Notes: generated by a model from the letters alone, not told the origin. 17,656 bases of DNA from JANQPA01 sp964628385 (GCA_964628385.1 CAZVOD010000089.1:1-17656), one strand, 5' to 3'. Positions 7,731 to 14,644 are shown, counted from the first letter of the stretch. Numbers and translations are program-made.

Positions 7731-8917
7731 GTTGTAGTGGTTTTTAAAATGAGCTCCTGCTTATAAGCTTTTATCCTTCTGATGGCTTCTTCATAGTAAT
7801 AGCCATCACTGCAAAGGGATATTCTGATGTATTGATCTCCGGCAGAGCCGAATATTCCTCCAGGTGTGATAAAAATGTTGGCATATTTCAGCATCTCATC
7901 TGACAGATCAAATCCGCTGGCATAATGCTGCGGTATTTTGGCCCATACGAACATTCCTACTTGCTCGGTATCATACTGGCATCCCAACAGATCCAGCAGT
8001 TGAAAAACATTGTTTCTACGCTCTTTATACACGGCATTCAGCCCTTCGTACCATTCCGGCGGATTATTCAGGGCTTTAGCAGCAGCCATCTGCATAGGCT
8101 TAAACATACCTGAATCCATATTACTTTTGAATCGTAAAACAGTGCCAACCATTTGTTCTTCACCGGCCAGCATCCCTATACGCCAACCGGCCATATTATG
8201 AGCTTTACTCAAAGAATTCAGCTCCAGCGCAACGGCCATGGCACCGTCAACCTGATGGATGCTCATCGGCTTTTTATTGAGTATAAAAGCATAAGGATTG
8301 TCATTGCAGATCAGGATATTATGCTTGTGAGCAAAAGTGACGAGCCGTTCAAAAAAGGCTAATGTCCCCTTAGCCCCGGTGGGCATATTCGGGTAGTTGA
8401 TCCACATAATTTTCACCTTACTCAAATCCTGACGCTCCAGTGAAGATAGATCGGGGAGCCATCCCAGCTCAGGCTTGAGGTCATATGTTTTTACCGTGGC
8501 GCCGGTTAGCCGGGCTACCGCCTGATAAGCCGGATAGCCGGGGTTGGGCACCAGTACTTCATCGCCATTTTCCAAAAAACTCATGGAGATATGCATAATT
8601 CCCTCTTTAGAGCCCATCAATGGCAGGATTTCTTTCTCAGGATCTAAAGTTACATTAAACCAACGCTGATACCAGTCAGAAAATGCTACCCTTAATTCAG
8701 GAATCCCCTTGTAACTTTGATAAGCGTGATTCTCGCGGTGGCGAGCCTGATAGACCAACTCATCAATAGCTTCCTGCGAAGGAGGTAAGTCCGGGCTACC
8801 GATGCCCAGGTTGAGCACTTCTTTGCCTTCTGCTCTCATTTTTGCAATTTCTCGCAATTTTGTAGAGAAGTAATACTCTTTCACTTCTCCCAGTCTTTTT
8901 GCCGGCTGGATAAACAT
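7727..8917 (-). CDS. Class I/II PLP-dependent aminotransferase (probable aromatic amino acid aminotransferase)
   Basis: A 396-residue fold-type I aminotransferase. Key residues are NYPNMPTG at about 174-181, Asp206 in CNDNPYAF (pyridine nitrogen partner), the Schiff-base lysine Lys238 in LNSLSKAHNMAGWRIG, and Arg246 just after it. The N-terminal part (LNLGIGSPDLPPS) and overall look resemble LL-diaminopimelate and aspartate/tyrosine aminotransferases, so sequence alone would not settle the substrate. Its position between prephenate dehydratase (14-base gap) and prephenate dehydrogenase (4-base overlap) argues for transamination of phenylpyruvate and 4-hydroxyphenylpyruvate to Phe and Tyr. Other substrates, including diaminopimelate precursors, remain possible. 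Confidence 0.88.
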   Translation of the reverse strand: MFIQPAKRLGEVKEYYFSTKLREIAKMRAEGKEVLNLGIGSPDLPPSQEAIDELVYQARHRENHAYQSYKGIPELRVAFSDWYQRWFNVTLDPEKEILPLMGSKEGIMHISMSFLENGDEVLVPNPGYPAYQAVARLTGATVKTYDLKPELGWLPDLSSLERQDLSKVKIMWINYPNMPTGAKGTLAFFERLVTFAHKHNILICNDNPYAFILNKKPMSIHQVDGAMAVALELNSLSKAHNMAGWRIGMLAGEEQMVGTVLRFKSNMDSGMFKPMQMAAAKALNNPPEWYEGLNAVYKERRNNVFQLLDLLGCQYDTEQVGMFVWAKIPQHYASGFDLSDEMLKYANIFITPGGIFGSAGDQYIRISLCSDGYYYEEAIRRIKAYKQELILKTTTT

Positions 8918-8931
8918 AGCTTCTATTTTTT

Positions 8932-9822
8932 CTAGTATTCAAAATGCTTACCCTGTGAGTAAGCACCGAATACCTTCAGATTATGTGTCAGTGGACGAAT
9001 AGCTTCTATTGCCTGGTGGTATGATACTTTTCCACCAAATACAAAATCAATGAAAAAGCAATACTCCCATGGTTGCCCGATAATGGGCGCTGATTGTATC
9101 TTTGTGAGGTTGATATTGTAGGCAGCCAGTACGGCCAGTACCTTATATAAGCTTCCCACCTCGTGATCTACGGTAAAGCACAGTGAAACCTTATCCGGAC
9201 TATCGATAACCGGATGATTTTCTTTTTGGTCCAGGACCCAGAATCGGGTATGATTTTTTTTGTTGGTTTCTATGCTGGAGGCAATTATTTGCAGCTCGTA
9301 GAGATCAGCGGCTAGCGTACTGGCAATAGCGCCAACATGCCGCAGTTCATTCTTTTTCACCCGCATGGCACTTAGGGCAGTATCATCCCGCTCTACCAGC
9401 CGGATTTGTGGGTAGTTCTGAAAAAACTCTCGGCACTGTGCTATAGCTATAGGATGTGAATGAACCTCCCTGAGGTCTTCTATGCGCTGGCCCGGATACA
9501 CCATAAGATTTTGACGGATGCGTAGAAATACTTCTCCGGCGACCCAAAGTTCAGACTGCCGTAGCAGCTCATAGTTGCTCATCAGGCTCCCGGCTAGGGT
9601 ATTTTCGATAGCCATCAGGCCCAGGTCTGCTTCCTTTTGCTCCTCTACTTTTTGAATGAGTTCTTCAAAAGTATCAGCAGGCACTATTTCTATGGTTTGT
9701 TCATCAAAACAATAACGTGCTGCAATTTCATGGAAAGCCCCGGCCCCACCCTGAATGCATACGCGCAGTGGCTGTTTACCTGATACCTGACTGGAACGCT
9801 CTTCTACATTAGTCTTTAACAT
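8932..9822 (-). CDS. pheA: Prephenate dehydratase with C-terminal ACT domain
   Basis: At 296 residues this is a stand-alone prephenate dehydratase (prephenate to phenylpyruvate). The catalytic domain begins at VCIQGGAGAFHE (about 21-32) and includes AIENTLAGSL (71-80) and the hallmark Thr-Arg-Phe at 192-194 (NHTRFWVL), whose Thr is catalytic. Residues about 210-290 form an ACT domain with GSLYKVLAVLAAYNINLTKIQSAP, the region that binds phenylalanine for feedback inhibition in the family. No chorismate mutase domain is fused at the N-terminus, unlike enterobacterial PheA. A purine-rich AAGGGAG lies 7 bases before the ATG. It is the first gene after the attenuator-like leader and so is the gene most directly controlled by it. 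Confidence 0.93.
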   Translation of the reverse strand: MLKTNVEERSSQVSGKQPLRVCIQGGAGAFHEIAARYCFDEQTIEIVPADTFEELIQKVEEQKEADLGLMAIENTLAGSLMSNYELLRQSELWVAGEVFLRIRQNLMVYPGQRIEDLREVHSHPIAIAQCREFFQNYPQIRLVERDDTALSAMRVKKNELRHVGAIASTLAADLYELQIIASSIETNKKNHTRFWVLDQKENHPVIDSPDKVSLCFTVDHEVGSLYKVLAVLAAYNINLTKIQSAPIIGQPWEYCFFIDFVFGGKVSYHQAIEAIRPLTHNLKVFGAYSQGKHFEY

Positions 9823-9904
9823 AATACGACTCCCTTAAGAGTGTTTAGTAATTGAGTAAATCAAAACACGGTCTTTGGGTTGGTCAGGGCCACTGAGTAG
9901 GGGC

Positions 9905-9937
9905 AAAAAAAAAGTCCCGACTCAGCGGGACTTTTTT
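9905..9937 (-). terminator. Leader terminator (attenuator hairpin) before pheA
   Basis: On the minus strand AGTCCCG (9932-9926) pairs with CGGGACT (9919-9913) around a 6-base loop. A run of A before the stem and nine U residues after it complete a classic intrinsic terminator. It lies about 83 bases upstream of the pheA start and inside the transcript predicted from the promoter at 10060-10090, so it should stop transcription before the first gene unless prevented. On the plus strand it has a shorter T-run and no gene ends nearby, so the minus-strand role is the sensible one. Confidence 0.9.
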
Positions 9938-9972
9938 GTTTTTATTTCCTTAAAACAACTACATAGCCCCTT

Positions 9973-10035
9973 TTACGTCGATACATAAAAGTAAAAGCTA
10001 AAAAAATAAAAATACTTGCTACAGGAAATATACAT
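9973..10035 (-). CDS. Phe/Tyr-rich leader peptide (20 residues)
   Basis: The frame runs from ATG at 10035-10033 to TAA at 9975-9973. The peptide is MYISCSKYFY followed by FFSFYFYVST. Ten of 20 residues are aromatic: Phe at 9, 11, 12, 14, 16 and Tyr at 2, 8, 10, 15, 17, clustered at 8-17. There is no Trp. The start lies about 18-20 nt after the predicted transcription start. The A/T-rich background makes TTT and TAT common, so chance must be considered. However, the density, the position between a good promoter and an intrinsic terminator, and the downstream Phe/Tyr genes all agree. The function would be to sense aminoacyl-tRNA supply by ribosome stalling, with the peptide itself having no other role. 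It is too short for routine gene callers. Confidence 0.8.
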   Translation of the reverse strand: MYISCSKYFYFFSFYFYVST

Positions 10036-10059
10036 GCGTGTATTGGTTTTATTGCTTTG

Positions 10060-10090
10060 CAAACCTAATCAAATATTTTATTTTAACAAA
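10060..10090 (-). promoter_or_regulatory. Promoter of the pheA operon leader
   Basis: On the minus strand TTTG (10090-10087), a 19-base spacer and TAGGTTTG (10067-10060) match the Bacteroidota consensus TTTG-N19-TAnnTTTG exactly. The predicted start of transcription is near 10053-10055, about 20 nt before the leader peptide ATG. Confidence 0.78.
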
Positions 10091-10183
10091 CTACCTACTG
10101 AAAATAATAAAGTAAAAAAATCAGTATCTATTACGATCTGTAAAAAGCAAAACGGCACGGCATATTTATTTAGGTAATAATCC

Positions 10184-10191
10184 TATATTTG
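10184..10191 (+). promoter_or_regulatory. Probable -7 element for the secreted propeller-like gene
   Basis: TATATTTG matches TAnnTTTG and lies 40 bases before the ATG at 10232. The -33 region at the usual spacing (CATA) is poor. It faces away from the pheA leader promoter, so the 393-base gap between the two genes holds two divergent promoters, the leader peptide and the attenuator. Confidence 0.5.
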
Positions 10192-10231
10192 TAAAAAGGA
10201 TTCATCACCACCTGAATTATATTGACTAAGT

Positions 10232-11131
10232 ATGTTCCGATTCACAGCTATCTTACTTGCATTTGTGGCTTTATTACAGCTTCCTCTAGAAGGGCAGGAG
10301 TTCACATCATCCAATATTTATGTATTTGATCTGGTCCGTCCTAATGATTCTATATTTGAATTTAAGAATCCTACCTACCTGACGGATTTCAATAAGGATG
10401 GATACAACAACCATCCCTGGTTTTTTGATAACAACGTCATTTACATGTCCTCTCAGCTGCCCAACCAAAACCAGCCGGAGCTTATCAAAATGGACCTGAG
10501 CAATAAGACTAAAGCTCGCGTCACCGCTACCTCAGAGGGCGAATACTCAGCTATGCCCGTTCCGGAAGCTTTTCGCTTTAATTTTTCGGCTGTACGACTG
10601 GAACCCAAAGGCGCAGATACACTTATCAGGCTTTGGCAATTCCCAATAGACAGAACCACCAACGGCCGGCCAGTCTTTAAATATATCAACAATATTGGTT
10701 ATTACTGCTGGATCAACTCCCAACAAGTAGCGGCTTTTCTGGTAGATTCGCCATCCAAATTGGCCATCGGCGATGTCAGAACAGATAATTTCCAGCAAAT
10801 AGATGAGAATGTAGGCCGCTGCTTCCGAATGCTTCCCAATGGCAACCTGGTGTACGTCCGCAAACAACCCTACGGTATCTGGCAAATGATTGAGTATAAT
10901 GTTTATAAAAAGCAGAAAGAAATCATTACGAATACCCTTCCCAATGTAGAGGATTTTGGAGTTTTGAGAGATGGTACCCTGATTATGGGGCAAGACAGCA
11001 AACTCTACAAATTCAATCGAATTACTGATACAGAATGGGTAGAAGTAGCAGACTTTCGCTTTTATGATATCAAGGGAATATCCAGAATCGCCGTCAGTGA
11101 GGGCGGCCGGATCGCTATCGTGGCGCAGTAA
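10232..11131 (+). CDS. Secreted protein, possibly a TolB/WD40-like beta-propeller
   Basis: A 299-residue protein with a signal peptide (MFRFTAILLAFVALLQLPLEGQ, mature end near GQEF). The mature part is made of short strands repeating the pattern of a PD40/TolB-type propeller: NNHPWFFDNNVIYMSS, QPELIKMDL, EGEYSAMPVPE, CFRMLPNGNLVYVRK, IIEYN-type strands and DGTLIMGQDSKLYKF. No catalytic motif is visible. The exported location is well supported, the propeller assignment is by strand pattern only, and I do not recognise a named family. It is followed on the same strand by acylphosphatase (59-base gap) and a GNAT enzyme, but no shared pathway is evident. Confidence 0.65.
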   Translation: MFRFTAILLAFVALLQLPLEGQEFTSSNIYVFDLVRPNDSIFEFKNPTYLTDFNKDGYNNHPWFFDNNVIYMSSQLPNQNQPELIKMDLSNKTKARVTATSEGEYSAMPVPEAFRFNFSAVRLEPKGADTLIRLWQFPIDRTTNGRPVFKYINNIGYYCWINSQQVAAFLVDSPSKLAIGDVRTDNFQQIDENVGRCFRMLPNGNLVYVRKQPYGIWQMIEYNVYKKQKEIITNTLPNVEDFGVLRDGTLIMGQDSKLYKFNRITDTEWVEVADFRFYDIKGISRIAVSEGGRIAIVAQ

Positions 11132-11190
11132 AAAGACTTGTTTGCAGGAGTGGAATGGTCGTAAAGTTTTATCAAAATTCTGAGTATTAG

Positions 11191-11463
11191 ATGAAAAAAC
11201 ATTTAAAACTAAAAATCATTGGAAAGGTACAGGGAGTGGCTTTTCGGGCCAGTACTCAGCGAATCGCCTACGAAAACGACATCAAGGGCTTTGTGAAGAA
11301 CATGGAAGATGGCAGTGTGTACGCCGAATTCGAAGGAGAAGACTTTCAACTAAAACGCATTGTGGATTGGTGCTGGAAAGGGCCGGATATGGCCGAGGTC
11401 AACAATGTTTTTATTGAAGAAGGGCCCTTACAGGACTTCAGTTCTTTCAGGATACAACACTAA
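11191..11463 (+). CDS. acyP: Acylphosphatase
   Basis: At 90 residues this has the standard acylphosphatase length. The signature GKVQGVAFRAST (11-22) provides the phosphate-binding loop and catalytic Arg19, and GFVKNMEDGSV provides Asn37, which positions the nucleophilic water. The family hydrolyses carboxyl-phosphate bonds of acyl phosphates such as acetyl phosphate or 1,3-bisphosphoglycerate. The C-terminus ends in a typical last strand (FSSFRIQH). The protein is cytoplasmic. It sits 13 bases before the GNAT gene, so the two are probably cotranscribed. Confidence 0.93.
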   Translation: MKKHLKLKIIGKVQGVAFRASTQRIAYENDIKGFVKNMEDGSVYAEFEGEDFQLKRIVDWCWKGPDMAEVNNVFIEEGPLQDFSSFRIQH

Positions 11464-11476
11464 ACTATAGGACATC

Positions 11477-11917
11477 ATGGCGATCATACGAAAAGCAACA
11501 CTGGAAGACTTACCGGCCATTCATGGGCTGGTTAGAGAATTAGCGATTTACGAAAAAGCCGAGGAAGAATTTACAGCTACCTTGTCAGATTACGAATCTG
11601 ATTTTAAAGAAAATATTTTTGAGGCATTGGTAGCCGAAAAGGAAGATCGTATTGTTGGAATGGCTCTTTACTACATGACTTACTCCACCTGGAAGGGGAA
11701 GATGCTCTACCTGGAAGACTTTGTAGTCAATGAGGCCCTTAGGCGCATCGGTATTGGACAACAATTATTTGACGCCGTACTGAACGAAGCCAAGACTAAA
11801 GGCTGTCGCTTGTTAAAATGGCAGGTTTTAGACTGGAATGAGCCTGCAATAGGTTTTTATGAAAAAAATAAAGCCACTATCGAAAAGGGATGGTACAACG
11901 GTAAGATATTTTTGTAA
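11477..11917 (+). CDS. GNAT N-acetyltransferase of the diamine (SSAT-like) group
   Basis: A 146-residue single GNAT domain. The N-terminus IRKATLEDLPAIHGLVRELAIYEK and the block YLEDFVV (78-84), then RRIGIGQQL (89-97, the acetyl-CoA pyrophosphate loop) and DWNEPAIGFYEK (119-130) closely follow the layout of spermidine/spermine and thialysine acetyltransferases. The C-terminus GWYNGKIFL also fits. It should transfer acetyl from acetyl-CoA to a small amine or diamine. The substrate is not fixed by sequence. The loop has Arg-Ile where many members have Arg-Gly or Arg-Phe before GIG, probably harmless. Translation likely couples loosely with the acylphosphatase gene just upstream. Confidence 0.85.
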   Translation: MAIIRKATLEDLPAIHGLVRELAIYEKAEEEFTATLSDYESDFKENIFEALVAEKEDRIVGMALYYMTYSTWKGKMLYLEDFVVNEALRRIGIGQQLFDAVLNEAKTKGCRLLKWQVLDWNEPAIGFYEKNKATIEKGWYNGKIFL

Positions 11918-12057
11918 GGAAATAGATATAAAATATTTTATAATTTGAAAAAATATAAATAAGTCCCTACTTTTGAAGAGTCAAAAAGTTAGTGATTTTC
12001 AATTGCTAAGGCCCTCTCTCTTATTTTCACTTATCAACACTACGGTCTGCTACTTCA

Positions 12058-12077
12058 TCAAGTATAGTTGTACTTGA
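12058..12077. repeat. Inverted repeat in the convergent gap
   Basis: TCAAGTA and TACTTGA form a perfect 7-bp inverted repeat around TAGTTG. It lies between the convergent acetyltransferase and polyprenyl synthase genes, 35 bases before a better terminator candidate. No function is assigned. Confidence 0.3.
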
Positions 12078-12111
12078 CTCAAGATATTTATAGTGTTTCA
12101 TAGTGTTAAGG

Positions 12112-12140
12112 GGTAATCGTCAATTCGATTGCCTCTTTTT
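12112..12140 (+). terminator. Probable terminator for the acylphosphatase-GNAT transcript
   Basis: GGTAATCG (12112-12119) pairs with CGATTGCC (12126-12133, one G:U) around TCAATT, followed by TCTTTTT. It lies about 195 bases after the acetyltransferase stop and 26 bases from the end of the convergent polyprenyl synthase gene. The rest of the 248-base gap holds nothing else recognisable. Confidence 0.55.
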
Positions 12141-12165
12141 GATTGCAGATACTTGACCTGATGCC

Positions 12166-13143
12166 TTACAAATTCCGCCCCACAATGATCTCGGAAAGAT
12201 TCATCAGATTCAATTTCTTATAACTATCCACATTCACCTGATCTAAAGCAGAGAAAGCCACCTGTTTGTAACTCTCTTTTTCCACTTCCGCATGTTTGGG
12301 AATATCCAAATCACGGAGTAGTTGGGTTACCTCTTCGATTTTGGCCTGTTCATCTTTGGGGCGAAGGCTCATCAGCTCATTCAGGCGGCTAGCCTGTTCG
12401 GGAGAAGCCAATTCCAGTGCTTTGAGGATCAGAAAAGTCTTTTTATTTTGTATAATATCCCCGCCGATACGCTTTCCGAACTTTTCGGGGTCGCCAAAAG
12501 TATCGAGGATATCGTCCTGAAGCTGGAAAGCTATACCGATATTTCGGCCAAAAGTCCTTAGGTTATCGACATCTTCTGCTGGGGCATTACCGACGATGGC
12601 TCCCATTTGAAGGGCTCCAGCAAATAAAGCCGCAGTTTTTAGCTCAATCATTTTGATGTATTGCTCTATCTTTACCTTTTCCTGTGTTTCAAAATTGATA
12701 TCCATTTGCTGTCCTTCACAAACCTCGCGGGCAAATTCACTAAAAATCTTCAGCAAATCTGGTATTATGGCGGGGTTGCTCACCTGAGTGAGCATATCGT
12801 AGGCTAAAACCAGCATCACATCTCCACTCAAAATGGCTGTATTGACTCCATAAGCAAAATGTACGCTGGGTTTACCTCTTCTTACTAGCGCTTCGTCCAT
12901 AATATCATCGTGTACCAAGCTGAAATTATGAAAGGTCTCTACCGCCAGCGCCACTGGCATTACCGGCGCCATATTATCTTCATAAAGTTCATAGCCCATC
13001 ATCGCAATAGCGGGACGCAGGCGCTTGCCTCCCAACAACATAATATAATTGGCCGGCTTGTAGAGTTCTCCCGGCTCTCCTTTAAAGGCATTAGCAACCA
13101 GGTACTTTTCAAATTCTGCTTTATAAGATCGTAATATTTCCAT
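12166..13143 (-). CDS. Polyprenyl diphosphate synthase (short-chain isoprenyl, FPP/GGPP type)
   Basis: A 325-residue trans-isoprenyl diphosphate synthase. The first aspartate-rich motif is DDIMD (Asp79, Asp80, Asp83) in LVHDDIMDEALVRRGKPSVH and the second is DDILD (Asp210, Asp211, Asp214) in FQLQDDILDTFGDPEKFGKRIGGDI. LLGGKRLRPAI (37-46) binds isopentenyl diphosphate. It elongates allylic diphosphates with isopentenyl diphosphate in the cytoplasm for quinone, carotenoid or lipid-carrier synthesis. Phe74, five residues before the first motif, is the position that limits chain length in archaeal GGPP synthase, hinting at a C15-C20 product. That is an inference. The gene is transcribed divergently from the YpdA-like gene across 138 bases. 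Confidence 0.93.
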   Translation of the reverse strand: MEILRSYKAEFEKYLVANAFKGEPGELYKPANYIMLLGGKRLRPAIAMMGYELYEDNMAPVMPVALAVETFHNFSLVHDDIMDEALVRRGKPSVHFAYGVNTAILSGDVMLVLAYDMLTQVSNPAIIPDLLKIFSEFAREVCEGQQMDINFETQEKVKIEQYIKMIELKTAALFAGALQMGAIVGNAPAEDVDNLRTFGRNIGIAFQLQDDILDTFGDPEKFGKRIGGDIIQNKKTFLILKALELASPEQASRLNELMSLRPKDEQAKIEEVTQLLRDLDIPKHAEVEKESYKQVAFSALDQVNVDSYKKLNLMNLSEIIVGRNL

Positions 13144-13218
13144 TTCTTTATTTTATACAAATGGTATTTTGAAATATTGGGGTACCCAAAGCTGAATACG
13201 CCTTACTCCAAACTAATT

Positions 13219-13249
13219 TTTTACCTGAACTTGTAGGATAGTAACTTTG
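13219..13249 (+). promoter_or_regulatory. Promoter of the YpdA-like reductase gene
   Basis: TAACTTTG at 13242-13249 matches TAnnTTTG, and TTTT lies at the -33 place with 19-base spacing. The ATG follows 32 bases later. Confidence 0.6.
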
Positions 13250-13281
13250 TTGAAATTTTTGTAATAATAGAGGTATAAATT

Positions 13282-14265
13282 ATGGAAAACATCGATGTTA
13301 TAATTATTGGTGGCGGCCCAAGCGGTATCAATTGTGGTATTGCAGCCCAAAAAGCTGGGTTGAACTACCTAATTCTGGAAAAAGGCGTTCTCGTTAACTC
13401 CCTGTATAATTTTCCAACCAATATGACTTTTTTCTCTACTTCCCAAAAGCTGGAAATTGGAGATACGCCCTTTATTTCGCACGGCGAAAAGCCTACCCGC
13501 GGCGAATCTTTGGAATATTACCGCAGACTGATCGATAAATTTGATCTTAACATAAGATTCTACGAACCGGCACAAGACTTAGGCCAGATGGACGATGGCA
13601 CCTATCAGGTGATCAGTAATAAAAATACGTACCATTGCCACTCTGTTGTAATGGCCACAGGTTTTTATGATACCCCCAGGATGTTAAATATTCCGGGAGA
13701 AAATCTGCCGAAAGTGACCCACTACTACAATGACCCCCATCCGTATGTCGGTCAGAAAGTGCTGGTCATCGGCGCCCGTAATTCCGCCTGCGATGCGGCA
13801 CTTGAAACCTATTACAAAGGCTCAGAAGTGACCATGGCCATTAGAGGGGAAGAAATTCACCCTTATGTAAAATACTGGATTCGGCCCAATATTGTCAATC
13901 GGATCAAGGAAGGCAGCATCAAGGCTCACTTTAAAACAATAGTTAAAGAAATACGCCCAACCGAGGTTATCCTGGAAGGTCCGGACGGAGCATTTACTAT
14001 CGAAAATGATTTTGTCCTGGCTATGACGGGCTACCAACCGAATTTTTCTCTGCTACAAAAATTTGGCATTGCCTGTACCGAAGACGATACCATGGCGCCG
14101 ATCCACAGCTCGGAATCACTGGAAACCAACTTGCCTAATGTTTATATGGCCGGAGTGGTGTGCAGCGGTAAGGCAACAAGTAAATTATTTATAGAAAATA
14201 CCAGAGATCACGGTGATATTATTATGGAAAATATCGCTAAACGAAAGAGCCTGGTTGGTGCTTGA
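13282..14265 (+). CDS. ypdA: YpdA family FAD/NAD(P)-dependent oxidoreductase (putative bacillithiol disulfide reductase)
   Basis: A 327-residue thioredoxin-reductase-like flavoprotein. It has an N-terminal FAD motif IIIGGGPSGINCG (7-19), the second FAD motif VVMATGFYDTPR, an NAD(P)H motif VLVIGARNSACDAALE in the middle, and a closing NVYMAGVVCSGKAT segment. The CxxC disulfide of thioredoxin reductases is absent, as expected for YpdA. In Firmicutes YpdA reduces bacillithiol disulfide with NADPH, and many Bacteroidota make bacillithiol. The Cys reported as important in the GGGPCG motif of Staphylococcus aureus YpdA is Ser14 here. Cys18 is the nearest cysteine. The gene is not in an operon with thiol-biosynthesis genes within this window. 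The family call is strong and the substrate is inferred. Confidence 0.87.
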   Translation: MENIDVIIIGGGPSGINCGIAAQKAGLNYLILEKGVLVNSLYNFPTNMTFFSTSQKLEIGDTPFISHGEKPTRGESLEYYRRLIDKFDLNIRFYEPAQDLGQMDDGTYQVISNKNTYHCHSVVMATGFYDTPRMLNIPGENLPKVTHYYNDPHPYVGQKVLVIGARNSACDAALETYYKGSEVTMAIRGEEIHPYVKYWIRPNIVNRIKEGSIKAHFKTIVKEIRPTEVILEGPDGAFTIENDFVLAMTGYQPNFSLLQKFGIACTEDDTMAPIHSSESLETNLPNVYMAGVVCSGKATSKLFIENTRDHGDIIMENIAKRKSLVGA

Positions 14266-14289
14266 GAACTTTAATGGACTCGGTTTCAT

Positions 14290-14542
14290 CCTTACACCCA
14301 ATTTCGCAGCAGATAGCGATGTAGATATGGTGGCCGAATTCATGCCGATGGATCCTTTAGAATATGTGGATTACTATTATGATTTAAAATTTGGGCTGGA
14401 AGAAATTTTATATTAAGAGGTAGATCTTTCAGAACTCCAAACAATAAGAAATCCCATTTTCAAAGAAGTACTTAATCAAACCAAAAAAATGCTTTATGAC
14501 CACCTGAAAACTTACCAAAAAAGTAGACAACCTAAAGGGTAA
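14290..14542 (+). pseudogene. Broken MNT-type nucleotidyltransferase (antitoxin-like) remnant
   Basis: One frame reads NFAADSDVDMVAEFMPMDPLEYVDYYY, then LKFGLEEILY, a TAA stop at 14414-14416, and continues in the same frame with EVDLSELQTIRNPIFKEVL and KKMLYDHLK to a second stop at 14540-14542. This follows the layout of minimal nucleotidyltransferases of HEPN/MNT modules: (GS)...DSDVD catalytic aspartates, a helix, L...R.VDL, then NP.....I...LYE. The N-terminal helix and the GSxxRG loop are missing or scrambled, and the stop sits exactly where a codon before VDL is expected. There is no start codon fitting the family. It begins about 25 bases past the YpdA-like gene. No HEPN toxin partner is present nearby. 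Confidence 0.6.
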
Positions 14543-14607
14543 AAGGCTATTAACTTTAAACTGTCTTATTTTTACGCAAGGCTACAAAGCTAAAATATAA
14601 AGTTTGA

Positions 14608-14644
14608 GTCAATCTATTGACGAAATTAATGTAAATTGCGTCAA
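14608..14644. promoter_or_regulatory. Overlapping inverted repeats before the ATPase gene (possible operator)
   Basis: GTCAAT-CT-ATTGAC (14608-14621) is a perfect palindrome. Its right half, TTGACG (14617-14622), also pairs with CGTCAA (14639-14644). Both lie 14-50 bases before the ATPase start, where an operator or 5'-UTR hairpin would act. No standard TAnnTTTG promoter is seen here. Function not established. Confidence 0.35.

Larger units (their letters stand above)
9905..10055 (-). promoter_or_regulatory. Phe/Tyr attenuator leader of the pheA operon
   Basis: The predicted leader RNA runs from about 10055 to the U-tract at 9905. It holds an aromatic-rich leader peptide frame (10035-9973), then GGGGCU at 9970-9965, then the terminator. 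GGGGCU can pair with AGUCCC (9932-9927), the 5' arm of the terminator, with five Watson-Crick pairs and one G:U, forming an antiterminator. A ribosome waiting at the last Phe/Tyr codons (to 9985) should leave GGGGCU free. A ribosome reaching the stop codon at 9975-9973 should cover it. A weak alternative pairing of GGGGCU with AGCUUU in the leader frame (9999-9994) could act as the protecting structure when no ribosome is present. This matches the logic of ribosome-mediated attenuation as known for enterobacterial pheA and trp. It is inferred from sequence only. Confidence 0.8.

Noticed and set aside
9841..9869. GTGTTT/AAACAC inverted repeat between the attenuator and pheA
   Set aside because: Only 6 bp with a long AT-rich loop. 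This is expected by chance and not needed to explain the leader.
14213..14290. Open frame starting inside the end of the YpdA-like gene and running into the MNT-like segment
   Set aside because: The first part is an out-of-frame reading of the YpdA-like gene. Only the later part is protein-like and it belongs to a broken gene, so no intact 67-residue protein is claimed.
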